Positions 42,257 to 49,650 of a DNA stretch of 49,866 nt are shown here, one piece after another. The DNA lies in assembly GCA_949123685.1 (NCBI GenBank), contig CASBHZ010000014.1:1-49866 (forward strand), given 5' to 3'. Below the pieces are notes generated by a model, which worked only from the letters and a program-made list of their open reading frames with translations, made no database searches and was not told where the DNA came from. The DNA is from an uncultured Bacteroidales bacterium (GTDB taxonomy: Bacteria > Bacteroidota > Bacteroidia > Bacteroidales > Muribaculaceae). Position 1 is the first letter of the stretch; the number at the start of each line of letters is the position of its first letter. Position numbers and translations under genes: made by a program.

Positions 42257-43204
42257 ATGTTACGAGGGAAACAGACCTGCAAGATATTGAAAGAGATACG
42301 TCGGCAGATAGCTGATGCAAACGGCATAGAGTTCGCCACATCGGAATGTCGCTACAAGGGAGACTGCCTCGGCACATGCCCCAAATGCGAAGCCGAGGTG
42401 CGCTACTTGGAGCAGCAACTTCGCGCCCGCTCTCTCTCCGGTAAAGCCATTGCTCTCGTCGGAATCTCGGCAGCTTCCCTCGCCATGCTGATGCCGATGA
42501 CCTCCGATGCGCAGACCGTGCAAGAATCGCAGAGCCTTTTGAAAGGGAGCATTCCTGCTGTGGCTGATACAATAACGGTTAAAGGTATTGTACTGAGCGG
42601 CGACACATTGCCCGACGGCACTATTTCAAAAGAGCCGTTAATCGGAGCGATTATATCAAACAGACGCACTGCGTTAGGTACCATATCCGATTTGGATGGT
42701 CATTTCGGATTGTCCGTATGTGTAGGAGATACATTGAAGGTGGAATATGTCGGTTATGAACCGCAGACGATTGTCGTGACCGAGGATATGGGAGATACTA
42801 CAATCACACTTGTACCAAATAATGCGTTATTGGGAGAAATGGTTTTGGCAGGCGTAATGCCTTATGATACAAAGCTACGAGAAAATCACTATCTTGATTT
42901 TAACATCATTGATGAAAACGATAATCTGATTGACTCTGAACATTTTGATATAAGCATTGTAAAAATTGATGAAGATAGAGAGGAATACACGGATTATTTG
43001 TATCATGAATTTGTAGATGAACAACACCCTTGTCGCATTTATTGGGATGCCAGCTATGAGTTGAAAGACGAAGACGGCAATCCGCTAAAAAAAGCGACAC
43101 TCCGCATAGAAGCCGATGGATACGATGACCCAATAACTATCAAGGTCAAATACCCCAAGCGCAACATCAAGAAAACCGTCAAGTTCAAACATAAAAAGAA
43201 ATAG
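42257..43204 (+). CDS. Cys-motif N-domain fused to a CarboxypepD_reg-like domain
   Basis: A 315-residue protein whose first 72 residues match those of the preceding protein at 62 positions by my count, with Cys at 8, 31, 37, 41 and 44. A signal sequence follows (GKAIALVGISAASLAMLMPMTSDAQ). A CarboxypepD_reg-like beta domain is at about 105-180 (GTISDLDGHFGLSVCVGDTLKVEYVGYEPQTIVV), then an acidic domain and a Lys-rich end (KRNIKKTVKFKHKKK). The carboxypeptidase-regulatory-like domain is the one found at the N-terminus of SusC receptors. ATG at 42257 was chosen over a TTG at 42251, because MLRGKQTC then aligns exactly with the paralogue and keeps the same 2-nt gap. Confidence 0.82.
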   Translation: MLRGKQTCKILKEIRRQIADANGIEFATSECRYKGDCLGTCPKCEAEVRYLEQQLRARSLSGKAIALVGISAASLAMLMPMTSDAQTVQESQSLLKGSIPAVADTITVKGIVLSGDTLPDGTISKEPLIGAIISNRRTALGTISDLDGHFGLSVCVGDTLKVEYVGYEPQTIVVTEDMGDTTITLVPNNALLGEMVLAGVMPYDTKLRENHYLDFNIIDENDNLIDSEHFDISIVKIDEDREEYTDYLYHEFVDEQHPCRIYWDASYELKDEDGNPLKKATLRIEADGYDDPITIKVKYPKRNIKKTVKFKHKKK

Positions 43205-43209
43205 CTGAT

Positions 43210-43338
43210 ATGTCAGATTCTCTCCGATATAAGATACTGCTTTGGATGGTGTGGATGCAGATTGCGCTCTTGCCTGTTGTCATAGTGATGATAAGCGTGA
43301 CGAATAATAACTGCAATAAACAGAATTTCAAAATTTGA
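43210..43338 (+). CDS. 42-residue membrane peptide
   Basis: ATG at 43210 lies 5 nt after the stop of the previous gene; TGA at 43336-43338. The sequence has a short basic start (MSDSLRYK), one long hydrophobic helix (ILLWMVWMQIALLPVVIVMI) and a polar Asn/Lys tail with one Cys. No family is recognised. Spacing and composition suggest a real small membrane protein of the same operon; the chance of a fortuitous frame remains. Confidence 0.5.
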   Translation: MSDSLRYKILLWMVWMQIALLPVVIVMISVTNNNCNKQNFKI

Positions 43339-43360
43339 ACAGAATTACGATATTACTCCA

Positions 43361-43582
43361 TTGATAGATAATAAATCCTTTAATCAGTCACGGATATGTC
43401 CGATAAGTGATTGCATGGAACAGCCTGATTCTATCGCATATATTCGTTATCTTTATAAAGATGGTAGCATAAGATGTGAAGGATGGATTGTATTTTCAAA
43501 TGATCCGGAAGATGATTTCTCCAACGAATTCGGCGAATGGAAGTATTATGACGAAGAAGGCAATTGCTATCGTAAGTTCTGA
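43361..43582 (+). CDS. Small hypothetical protein, start uncertain
   Basis: A 73-residue product if the TTG at 43361 is used. The frame is open upstream to about 43301 without an ATG, so the gene may be a fragment. The content (YIRYLYKDGSIRCEGWIVFS, then GEWKYYDEEGNCYRKF) resembles small beta-strand proteins of the MORN-like or immunity type, with YKDG and YYDEEG repeats. No function can be assigned. The following 154 bp up to the SDR gene hold nothing recognisable. Confidence 0.45.
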   Translation: MIDNKSFNQSRICPISDCMEQPDSIAYIRYLYKDGSIRCEGWIVFSNDPEDDFSNEFGEWKYYDEEGNCYRKF

Positions 43583-43736
43583 AATTATAAAGAAAATGGC
43601 AAATTTGATCTTGACGGAGCGTCATGGTAGGACATAATAAACTCAACCCGAAAACTCCTTGAACCCAATGAAATCGGCCAATAAACGATTTTGGAATGGA
43701 GAGAAAATGGGTTACTATCCGTCTTTCAAGTATCTT

Positions 43737-44492
43737 CTACCCCGGATTATTGTCGGGAGAGGATATTTTTATTTTAAGTTTGGTCCACAGGCAATTGGGA
43801 ATCATGCGCCATAACCCTACGAGTATGTTCCAACGGCAGTCGATCACGGCTACTCTCGGACGTCTGACAATAGCCTTTATAATTAATGGAACTGCATAAT
43901 CAAGTGTCATTTCCATTGGATATTTCAATCCGTCTGTGAGCAGAGGGGTGCGTATCCATCCCGGGCGAATATCCGTGAAAGAAATATTTACACCCTCTTC
44001 ATTGGCAAGTTGTTCCAATGCGATCATATATGCCTGTGCTCCCTTTTTTGATGATGAATATGCCGATAAGCGCCCTATACCGTTGGTGCCGGCAACGCTT
44101 GTCACGGCTACGATCCTTCCGGGATGATGCTTGTCACGAAAATAGCGGTATGCAGCACATATCATACGAGCAAAACCTCCAAGATTAGTGGCGATTATAT
44201 TCACTTCGCGTTGCGGATCCAAATTGAGGTTTTCATATCCTATACCGGCAACATGGAAGTAAATGTCCATCCCACCTAACTTATTTATCAACTTATCAAG
44301 GAGCAAAGGGGCATCGGCATGAGTTATATCGATAGATTCATATTCTATCATGTCAGGATATTTTTCCTTTAATTCACTCATGGTCTCAGTGCGGCGAGCA
44401 GCCATACCCACTTTGATTCCTCTTGATGCGAGTGCTTCCGCTACTCGCAATCCAATGCCTGATGAGGCACCCATTATCACAATTCTTCTCAT
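43737..44492 (-). CDS. Short-chain dehydrogenase/reductase
   Basis: A 251-residue SDR. NAD(P) motif GASSGIG at 8-14, NNAG-equivalent HVAGIG at 80-85, catalytic S132, Y145 and K149 (YSSSK), and DIRPGWIRTPL. The AARRTETMSEL stretch after beta-2, with two Arg, suggests NADP(H). The C-terminus has an added hydrophobic/basic segment (WNILVGLWRMIPNCLWTKLKIKI) that could associate with membrane. The substrate is unknown. It begins 14 nt past the purF-like gene's terminator. Confidence 0.9.
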   Translation of the reverse strand: MRRIVIMGASSGIGLRVAEALASRGIKVGMAARRTETMSELKEKYPDMIEYESIDITHADAPLLLDKLINKLGGMDIYFHVAGIGYENLNLDPQREVNIIATNLGGFARMICAAYRYFRDKHHPGRIVAVTSVAGTNGIGRLSAYSSSKKGAQAYMIALEQLANEEGVNISFTDIRPGWIRTPLLTDGLKYPMEMTLDYAVPLIIKAIVRRPRVAVIDCRWNILVGLWRMIPNCLWTKLKIKISSPDNNPG

Positions 44493-44505
44493 GTTATTAT
44501 AACAA

Positions 44506-44537
44506 AGAAGCAGGAATACAGTTTGTATCCTGCTTCT
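44506..44537 (-). terminator. Hairpin terminator of the PurF-like gene
   Basis: AGAAGCAGGAATACA (44506-44520) pairs with 44524-44537, with a single bulged A. It lies between the PurF-like stop and the SDR start on the minus strand. Confidence 0.7.
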
Positions 44538-44562
44538 ATATTGAATTAAAACTTATTTATGG

Positions 44563-45972
44563 TTAAAAATGACTTGAACCATCAAAACAGTGCGTGCAAA
44601 GACGACATTTGGGAAGACCTATGCTCTCAACCAATGTCTCAAGTGGATTAAACTTTAGTGTCGTGAGACCAAAACGTTGACGAATTTTTTCCACGAGTGC
44701 TTCATACTGTGGAGAACCGGTCGTGGCATAAAGGTCAAGGTTCTTTTCCGGATCTCCTTCCAATTCTTCTATTATACGGCGCGTAAGCAATTCCATATCT
44801 GATTTTGAGGATGTGAAACCGAGATACCTGCATCCGTATATCAAAGGGGGACAAGCTATCCTCATGTGCACTTCCTTGGCTCCATTGGCATATAATTCCG
44901 ATACATTATCGTTGAGTTGAGTTCCGCGCACGATTGAGTCGTCGCAGAAAAGGGCGCGTTTGCCTTCAAGCATAGCATGGTTAGGCACCAGTTTCATTTT
45001 TGCAACGAGGTCTCGCATCGACTGGTTGGCAGGAGTGAATGAACGAGGCCAGGTTGGTGTATATTTAGAGATGCAACGTCGGTAAGGCACTCCATGACCG
45101 GAAGCGTAGCCGAGAGCCATTCCTACACCTGAATCCGGTATGCCACATGCGCAGTCAACATCTGTCTTATCAGACTTGCCCATTGCTTCACCGGATGCAA
45201 AACGGGTTTCCTCTACATTTACCCCTTCATAACAAGAGGTCGGGAATCCATAATAAACCCAAAGGAAGCTGCATATCTGCATCTCTTTGAGCGGGGCGCT
45301 TAATTGGCGGACGCCCTCTGCAGTAAATTCAACAATCTCTCCGGGACCCAGATCACGCAATATTTTATATCCCAAGTTAGGGAACGCCGTGGTCTCGGAA
45401 GTTGCTGCATATGCCCCATCTTTCTCTCCGAGGATAATGGGGGTCCTTCCAAGTTTATCACGGGCAGCGATTATTCCGTGCTCTGTGAGTATCAACATCG
45501 AGCATGACCCTTTTACTTTTGCGTGAACATTGCGAATACCTTCAATAAAATCTTTGCCTTGATTTATAAGGAGGGCTACAAGTTCGGTCTGATTTGTTTT
45601 ACCTGAACTCAATTCCCCGAAATGCACGCCGGCGTCAAGAAGTTCTTTCTCAAGATCATCAATGTTAGTGACATGCGCCACGGTTACGATGGCGAATTTC
45701 CCGAGATGTGAATTGATAACGATTGGCTGCGGATCATTGTCGCTGATTATACCTATTCCCTCATTCCCTTTAAACTTGTCAAGCTCTGATTCGAACTTGG
45801 TCCGGAAATAAGTTCGTTCAAGACTATGTATCGAGCGACAGAAACTCTTCTCGACACTATCGTAGGTTGCCATACCGGCACGTCTGGTGCCGAGATGAGA
45901 GTTGTAATCAACTCCGTAGAAAAGATCGGTTCGGCAAGGAACTTTACTTGCGACTCCGAAAAATCCTCCCAT
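44563..45972 (-). CDS. Amidophosphoribosyltransferase-like protein lacking the Cys nucleophile
   Basis: A 469-residue PurF-type protein: N-terminal Ntn/glutaminase-like domain (DYNSHLGTRRAGMATYD, GNEGIGIISDNDPQPI) and C-terminal phosphoribosyltransferase domain with PRPP loop ALFCDDSIVRGTQLND. In working glutamine amidotransferases Cys2 is exposed as the nucleophile (MCGI). Here the start is MGGFFGVASK, so the nucleophile is Gly. CRLCTHC near the C-terminus may bind an iron-sulfur cluster, as in Bacillus PurF. I recall similar MGGFFG proteins in Bacteroides annotated as PurF. It may use ammonia, get it from a partner, or act in another reaction. Its -7 box is at 46002-46009. Confidence 0.85.
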   Translation of the reverse strand: MGGFFGVASKVPCRTDLFYGVDYNSHLGTRRAGMATYDSVEKSFCRSIHSLERTYFRTKFESELDKFKGNEGIGIISDNDPQPIVINSHLGKFAIVTVAHVTNIDDLEKELLDAGVHFGELSSGKTNQTELVALLINQGKDFIEGIRNVHAKVKGSCSMLILTEHGIIAARDKLGRTPIILGEKDGAYAATSETTAFPNLGYKILRDLGPGEIVEFTAEGVRQLSAPLKEMQICSFLWVYYGFPTSCYEGVNVEETRFASGEAMGKSDKTDVDCACGIPDSGVGMALGYASGHGVPYRRCISKYTPTWPRSFTPANQSMRDLVAKMKLVPNHAMLEGKRALFCDDSIVRGTQLNDNVSELYANGAKEVHMRIACPPLIYGCRYLGFTSSKSDMELLTRRIIEELEGDPEKNLDLYATTGSPQYEALVEKIRQRFGLTTLKFNPLETLVESIGLPKCRLCTHCFDGSSHF

Positions 45973-46001
45973 GATGTAGAAACTTTTGAAATTTTAAGCC
46001 G

Positions 46002-46009
46002 CAAAATTA
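46002..46009 (-). promoter_or_regulatory. -7 box of the PurF-like gene
   Basis: TAATTTTG on the minus strand, 29 nt before the ATG; no clear -33 element. Confidence 0.45.
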
Positions 46010-46130
46010 CAAAAATTATTGTATTGCGACAATAACAAAAGCTTGATCGATCATAATTTTTTTCACATCCAGTAACATAATAAGAAATTTAGCTTAAAAA
46101 GCGTTATAAAATTAGAAACTGTTAAAAAGT

Positions 46131-46138
46131 TAATTTTG
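46131..46138 (+). promoter_or_regulatory. -7 box of the methyltransferase-NosR-like-nitroreductase operon
   Basis: TAATTTTG, 10 nt before the ATG at 46149; the -33 element is not convincing. Implies a leader of only a few nucleotides. Confidence 0.45.
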
Positions 46139-46148
46139 GAATTACCAT

Positions 46149-46739
46149 ATGGATGAAAAAGAATTTTTCGACAAGTTAGCTCCTACTTGGGATGCTAACG
46201 AAGTGCTTTCAACACCTGATAAAATAAGATTTATCCTTGATTATATTGGTCTTAAACCCGGACAGAGGGTTCTTGATCTTGGCACAGGAACCGGAGTATT
46301 GATACCATATATTGCCGAACGGGTTGGAAAGGCAGGTGCTATAACGGCAGTTGATTATTCAATGGGCATGCTTGGCAAGGCAAAAGAAAAGTTCTCGGTT
46401 GTGGTTCCGACTCCGGATTTTATCAGGCTTGATTTCGAAACAGAGACAATATCCGGCATATATGACCGTATAATTCTGTATTGCGTATATCCACATCTTC
46501 ATACGCCTGTAGATACTCTCAAATGGTTACGTAGTGTTAACCTTGCGGATGAAGGAATAATCACGATTGCGTTCCCTACCGGTCCGGAATTTATCAATAA
46601 TATCCATAGGGAGAAGCATTCAGAGAGCGATATACTTCCTTCTGCCGAAAAGTTGGCAGAGTTTCTTTGTTTAAATGGATTGAATGCAGAAGCAATACTT
46701 GCTGATGAGCACGGCTATGTAGTGAATGTATACAAGTAA
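46149..46739 (+). CDS. Class I SAM-dependent methyltransferase
   Basis: A 196-residue methyltransferase with a UbiE-like beginning (EFFDKLAPTWDANEVLSTPDKIRFILDYIGL). SAM motif I is VLDLGTGTGVL (41-51), motif post-I AVDYSMGMLGKAKEKF, and motif II region YDRIILYCVYPHL. The acceptor is unknown. The protein is followed after 54 nt by the NosR-like gene and may belong to the same redox unit. In gut anaerobes similar small methyltransferases sit near corrinoid or metal genes; that is not visible here. Confidence 0.87.
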   Translation: MDEKEFFDKLAPTWDANEVLSTPDKIRFILDYIGLKPGQRVLDLGTGTGVLIPYIAERVGKAGAITAVDYSMGMLGKAKEKFSVVVPTPDFIRLDFETETISGIYDRIILYCVYPHLHTPVDTLKWLRSVNLADEGIITIAFPTGPEFINNIHREKHSESDILPSAEKLAEFLCLNGLNAEAILADEHGYVVNVYK

Positions 46740-46793
46740 GCATTGCTAATGATCTTGTTCGTATATACTTGGAACTAACCATACATTATATTT

Positions 46794-47888
46794 ATGAAGA
46801 CGGTAGAACGTATACTTGCTTTTTTGGTGTGCCTGCTTATGATGGTAGGTGCAGCCTTGAATTGTAACAAGTCAATTTTCGGGAAAGACTTGACTAAATC
46901 GCAAATTGAAAATGACTCAGGGAAATCCGGAGCGGGATCATATCATGTAACTGAATCAGGTGCTATAATCATAGACACTTCTTCTCTTACTGATGTGACC
47001 GGATTTGCAGGAAAAACTCCACTTGAGATCACAGTATCTTCTGATGGTAAAATAGAAAATATAAAAGCGTTAGCAAATACTGAAACTCCGGGTTTCTTCA
47101 AAAGGGCGTCAGGATTGCTTGAAAATTGGAAAGGCAAAAGTGTTGATGAGGCTTTGACACTCCATGTAGATGCTGTTTCTGGGGCTACTATGTCTTCTGA
47201 TGCAATTAAAGAGAATATAAGGGTCGGACTTGAGCTTTACAATGCAGAAATTGCCAATAATGATCAAGCGTCAGGTTCTGTTGCTGATTTTCCATGGAAA
47301 TTGTGGGTGGCTTTAGCTGTAACACTTGCTGCATGCATACTTCCATTGATAATTAAAAACAAGACATATCACATAATCCAGTTGTCACTTAATGTTATTG
47401 TTCTCGGGTTCTGGTGTGGAGAGTTTATATCTTATGGGTTATTGGTGCGCTATCTGTCTTCCGGTATCGCATTGTGGAAAGGCATTATTCCTATAATGAT
47501 GATAATTGCGGCTTTCGTCTACCCTATTTTCGGCAAACGACAACATTATTGCTCACATATATGTCCCTTGGGATCTATTCAGCAGCTTGCGGGAATGTGC
47601 TGTAAACATAAGATTACAATTCCTCATAATGTGACAAAGATTCTTGAATGGTTCCGTAGACTCCTCTGGGCTGTACTCATGTTCTGTCTTTGGATTCCGG
47701 TAATTATGGAGTGGATGGATTATGAACTCTTCTCGGCATTCCTTGTAGCGTCTGCATCTGACGTTATTTTGATTTGTGGAGCAATTGTTGTATTATTGTC
47801 ACTGTTCATTCCACGCCCCTACTGTCGCTTCATATGCCCGACAGGCACATTAATTAAGGTTCAAGAAAAAATGCTTTCAAAAAAATAA
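46794..47888 (+). CDS. NosR/RnfG-like FMN-binding, 4Fe-4S membrane protein
   Basis: A 364-residue inner-membrane redox protein. An N-terminal membrane anchor (ILAFLVCLLMMVGAALN) is followed by a periplasmic FMN-binding domain (50-150) with covalent-FMN motif DAVSGATMSS (T132). Five hydrophobic helices follow from about 168. Two cytoplasmic-type cysteine motifs are present: C253-x3-C257-P in YCSHICPLG and C344-x3-C348-P in YCRFICPTG, as in NosR and NapH. It probably moves electrons across the membrane to or from the covalent flavin. The nitroreductase gene starts 4 nt after its stop, which suggests a donor-acceptor pair. Confidence 0.88.
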   Translation: MKTVERILAFLVCLLMMVGAALNCNKSIFGKDLTKSQIENDSGKSGAGSYHVTESGAIIIDTSSLTDVTGFAGKTPLEITVSSDGKIENIKALANTETPGFFKRASGLLENWKGKSVDEALTLHVDAVSGATMSSDAIKENIRVGLELYNAEIANNDQASGSVADFPWKLWVALAVTLAACILPLIIKNKTYHIIQLSLNVIVLGFWCGEFISYGLLVRYLSSGIALWKGIIPIMMIIAAFVYPIFGKRQHYCSHICPLGSIQQLAGMCCKHKITIPHNVTKILEWFRRLLWAVLMFCLWIPVIMEWMDYELFSAFLVASASDVILICGAIVVLLSLFIPRPYCRFICPTGTLIKVQEKMLSKK

Positions 47889-47892
47889 AATT

Positions 47893-48531
47893 ATGAAAAT
47901 TCAAAGTATCATAATAGTCTTACTCGCGTTAGGACTCGTTTTTGTTTCATATAAATGGGCTTCATCTTGCACATCTGTATCAGAGATGCAAGATGAAAAA
48001 GCTAATACCAATGTCGCATTGGAAAATATCATGACACGAACGAGTGTCAGGTCATATAAGGATGAGCCGGTTGCCAAGAAAGATATTGAAACCATTCTTA
48101 AAGCGGCTATGGCTGCTCCTACAGCCGGTAACAAACAGCCGTGGCGTTTTGTTGTCATTGAGAATAGAGCTACGCTCGACAGCATTGGTTCCAATTTCAA
48201 TTCTATGAAAATGGCATCGCAGGCACCGCTTGCCATTCTTGTATGTGGCGATGTTGACTCCACATTTCCTGGCGAAGGACAAGAATATTGGGTGGAGGAT
48301 ACTTCTGCAGCTATGGAAAATCTTCTTCTGGCAGTACATTCTATAGATCTTGGTGCCGTATGGTGTGGGATCTATCCGTTATCTGACAGGGTTGCAGCAT
48401 TTTCTGAGTTGTTCTCCCTACCGGAAAACATAAAGCCTTTGGGAATTGCCATAATAGGACATCCTACCGATAAATCGCAACCTAAAGATAAATGGAATCC
48501 CGATTACATTCATTATGAATCATGGAAATAA
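47893..48531 (+). CDS. Exported or membrane-anchored nitroreductase
   Basis: A 212-residue FMN-dependent nitroreductase-family protein. The N-terminus has a signal/anchor (SIIIVLLALGLVFVSYKWASSC) with a possible lipobox Cys, which cytoplasmic nitroreductases lack. The domain itself is typical: MTRTSVRSYKDEPVAKKDIETIL, AAMAAPTAGNKQPWRFVVI, AAMENLLLAVHSIDLGAVW and LPENIKPLGIAIIGHP. It is tightly linked to the NosR-like gene, suggesting a periplasmic flavoenzyme that receives electrons through that protein rather than from NAD(P)H. The substrate is unknown. Confidence 0.87.
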   Translation: MKIQSIIIVLLALGLVFVSYKWASSCTSVSEMQDEKANTNVALENIMTRTSVRSYKDEPVAKKDIETILKAAMAAPTAGNKQPWRFVVIENRATLDSIGSNFNSMKMASQAPLAILVCGDVDSTFPGEGQEYWVEDTSAAMENLLLAVHSIDLGAVWCGIYPLSDRVAAFSELFSLPENIKPLGIAIIGHPTDKSQPKDKWNPDYIHYESWK

Positions 48532-48536
48532 GCCCG

Positions 48537-48582
48537 GCATCTATAAAGCGGATTGTCATTTGACAATCCGCTTTATAGATGC
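48537..48582 (+). terminator. 22-bp perfect hairpin after the nitroreductase
   Basis: Arms 48537-48558 and 48561-48582 are fully complementary with a 2-nt loop. It begins 5 nt after the nitroreductase stop; a weak TTTAT follows. Confidence 0.8.
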
Positions 48583-48644
48583 TTTATGGATGGAATTTAA
48601 TTTTAATTGTAGAATCTATTTTGCCGTATAAAACCGAAAACTGA

Positions 48645-49580
48645 ATGAAACTATCCGAACTGAAAGGTTATATATTGGCGGCTGCAGCTGCCGCCGCATA
48701 TGGCACTAACCCGGCTTTTGCCATACCTTTATACGAACAGGGTATGAATCCCAATTCCGTATTGTTTTTCCGTTACGTTATCGGGATTCCTATGCTTGTC
48801 ATGATGTTGGTTTTTCGCGGTCATTCGTTAAAACTGTCAAGGCAGGAACATGCAGCAGTGGCAATCCTCGGAATATTGATGGCTTTCTCTTCGTTGTCGT
48901 TGTTTGAAAGTTACAAATTCATAAATTCTGGAATTGCATCTACCCTACTGTTTATTTATCCTATATTGGTTGCTGTTCTGATGGTGTTTTTCTTCCATGA
49001 GAAATTTAAATATACTGTGGCAATATGTCTTTTGCTCATGTGTTCAGGATTGGGATTGCTGATGAAAACGTCATCAGGCGAAACATTGAACCCATATGGG
49101 TGCTTGCTGGTAATGGTTTCGGCATTGACTTATGCACTTTATATAATCATGGTGAACGTGTCGCATGTAGTAAGGGCGATACCGACAACTAAACTTTTGA
49201 TGTATGTACTTTTGTGGGGATGTGTCGTATTTTTAGTAATGATACCGATTGGTAATCCTTTGACGATACCTACTGAAGTCTCAGGATGGCTTAACCTTAT
49301 TGCCTTGGCGATTATACCTACTGTTTTCTCCTTGGCATGCACCACCCGTGCTATTCAGATAATAGGTTCGACCCCTACTGCTATCCTCGGTGCTTTAGAG
49401 CCTGTGTCGGCAGTAATTCTGAGTGTATTGGTTTTGGGTCAGACCATAACCGTACGCGATCTTTGCGGCGGGTTGCTCATTGTACTTGCCACTACATTGG
49501 TTATAGCTGACAAATCTGTAGACAAGGTTATTCTTAAAGTTAGAAAAATGTTTCCTAAAGTCAGACGTCACTATAAATAG
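48645..49580 (+). CDS. EamA/DMT-superfamily permease
   Basis: A 311-residue inner-membrane transporter with ten predicted helices in two EamA repeats. The first repeat starts YILAAAAAAAYGTNPAFAIPLY and includes GILMAFSSLSLFESYKFINSGIASTLLFIYPILVAVLM. The second starts GCLLVMVSALTYALYIIMVN and ends GALEPVSAVILSVLVLGQTITVRDLCGGLLIVLA. The tail is basic. DMT permeases export or import metabolites such as amino acids; the substrate is not predictable. Confidence 0.9.
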   Translation: MKLSELKGYILAAAAAAAYGTNPAFAIPLYEQGMNPNSVLFFRYVIGIPMLVMMLVFRGHSLKLSRQEHAAVAILGILMAFSSLSLFESYKFINSGIASTLLFIYPILVAVLMVFFFHEKFKYTVAICLLLMCSGLGLLMKTSSGETLNPYGCLLVMVSALTYALYIIMVNVSHVVRAIPTTKLLMYVLLWGCVVFLVMIPIGNPLTIPTEVSGWLNLIALAIIPTVFSLACTTRAIQIIGSTPTAILGALEPVSAVILSVLVLGQTITVRDLCGGLLIVLATTLVIADKSVDKVILKVRKMFPKVRRHYK

Positions 49581-49602
49581 AATAGTTTGCAACTTCTTAA
49601 GG

Positions 49603-49650
49603 AAATACTTGATGTGGGACTTGGTTAGCCAAGTCCCACATCAAGTATTT
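49603..49650. terminator. 22-bp perfect hairpin holding the MmcQ-like stop codon
   Basis: Arms 49603-49624 and 49629-49650 pair perfectly with a 4-nt loop, TTAG. The complement of the loop gives the TAA stop of the minus-strand gene, whose last codons form one arm. It also ends the EamA transcript. Confidence 0.8.
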
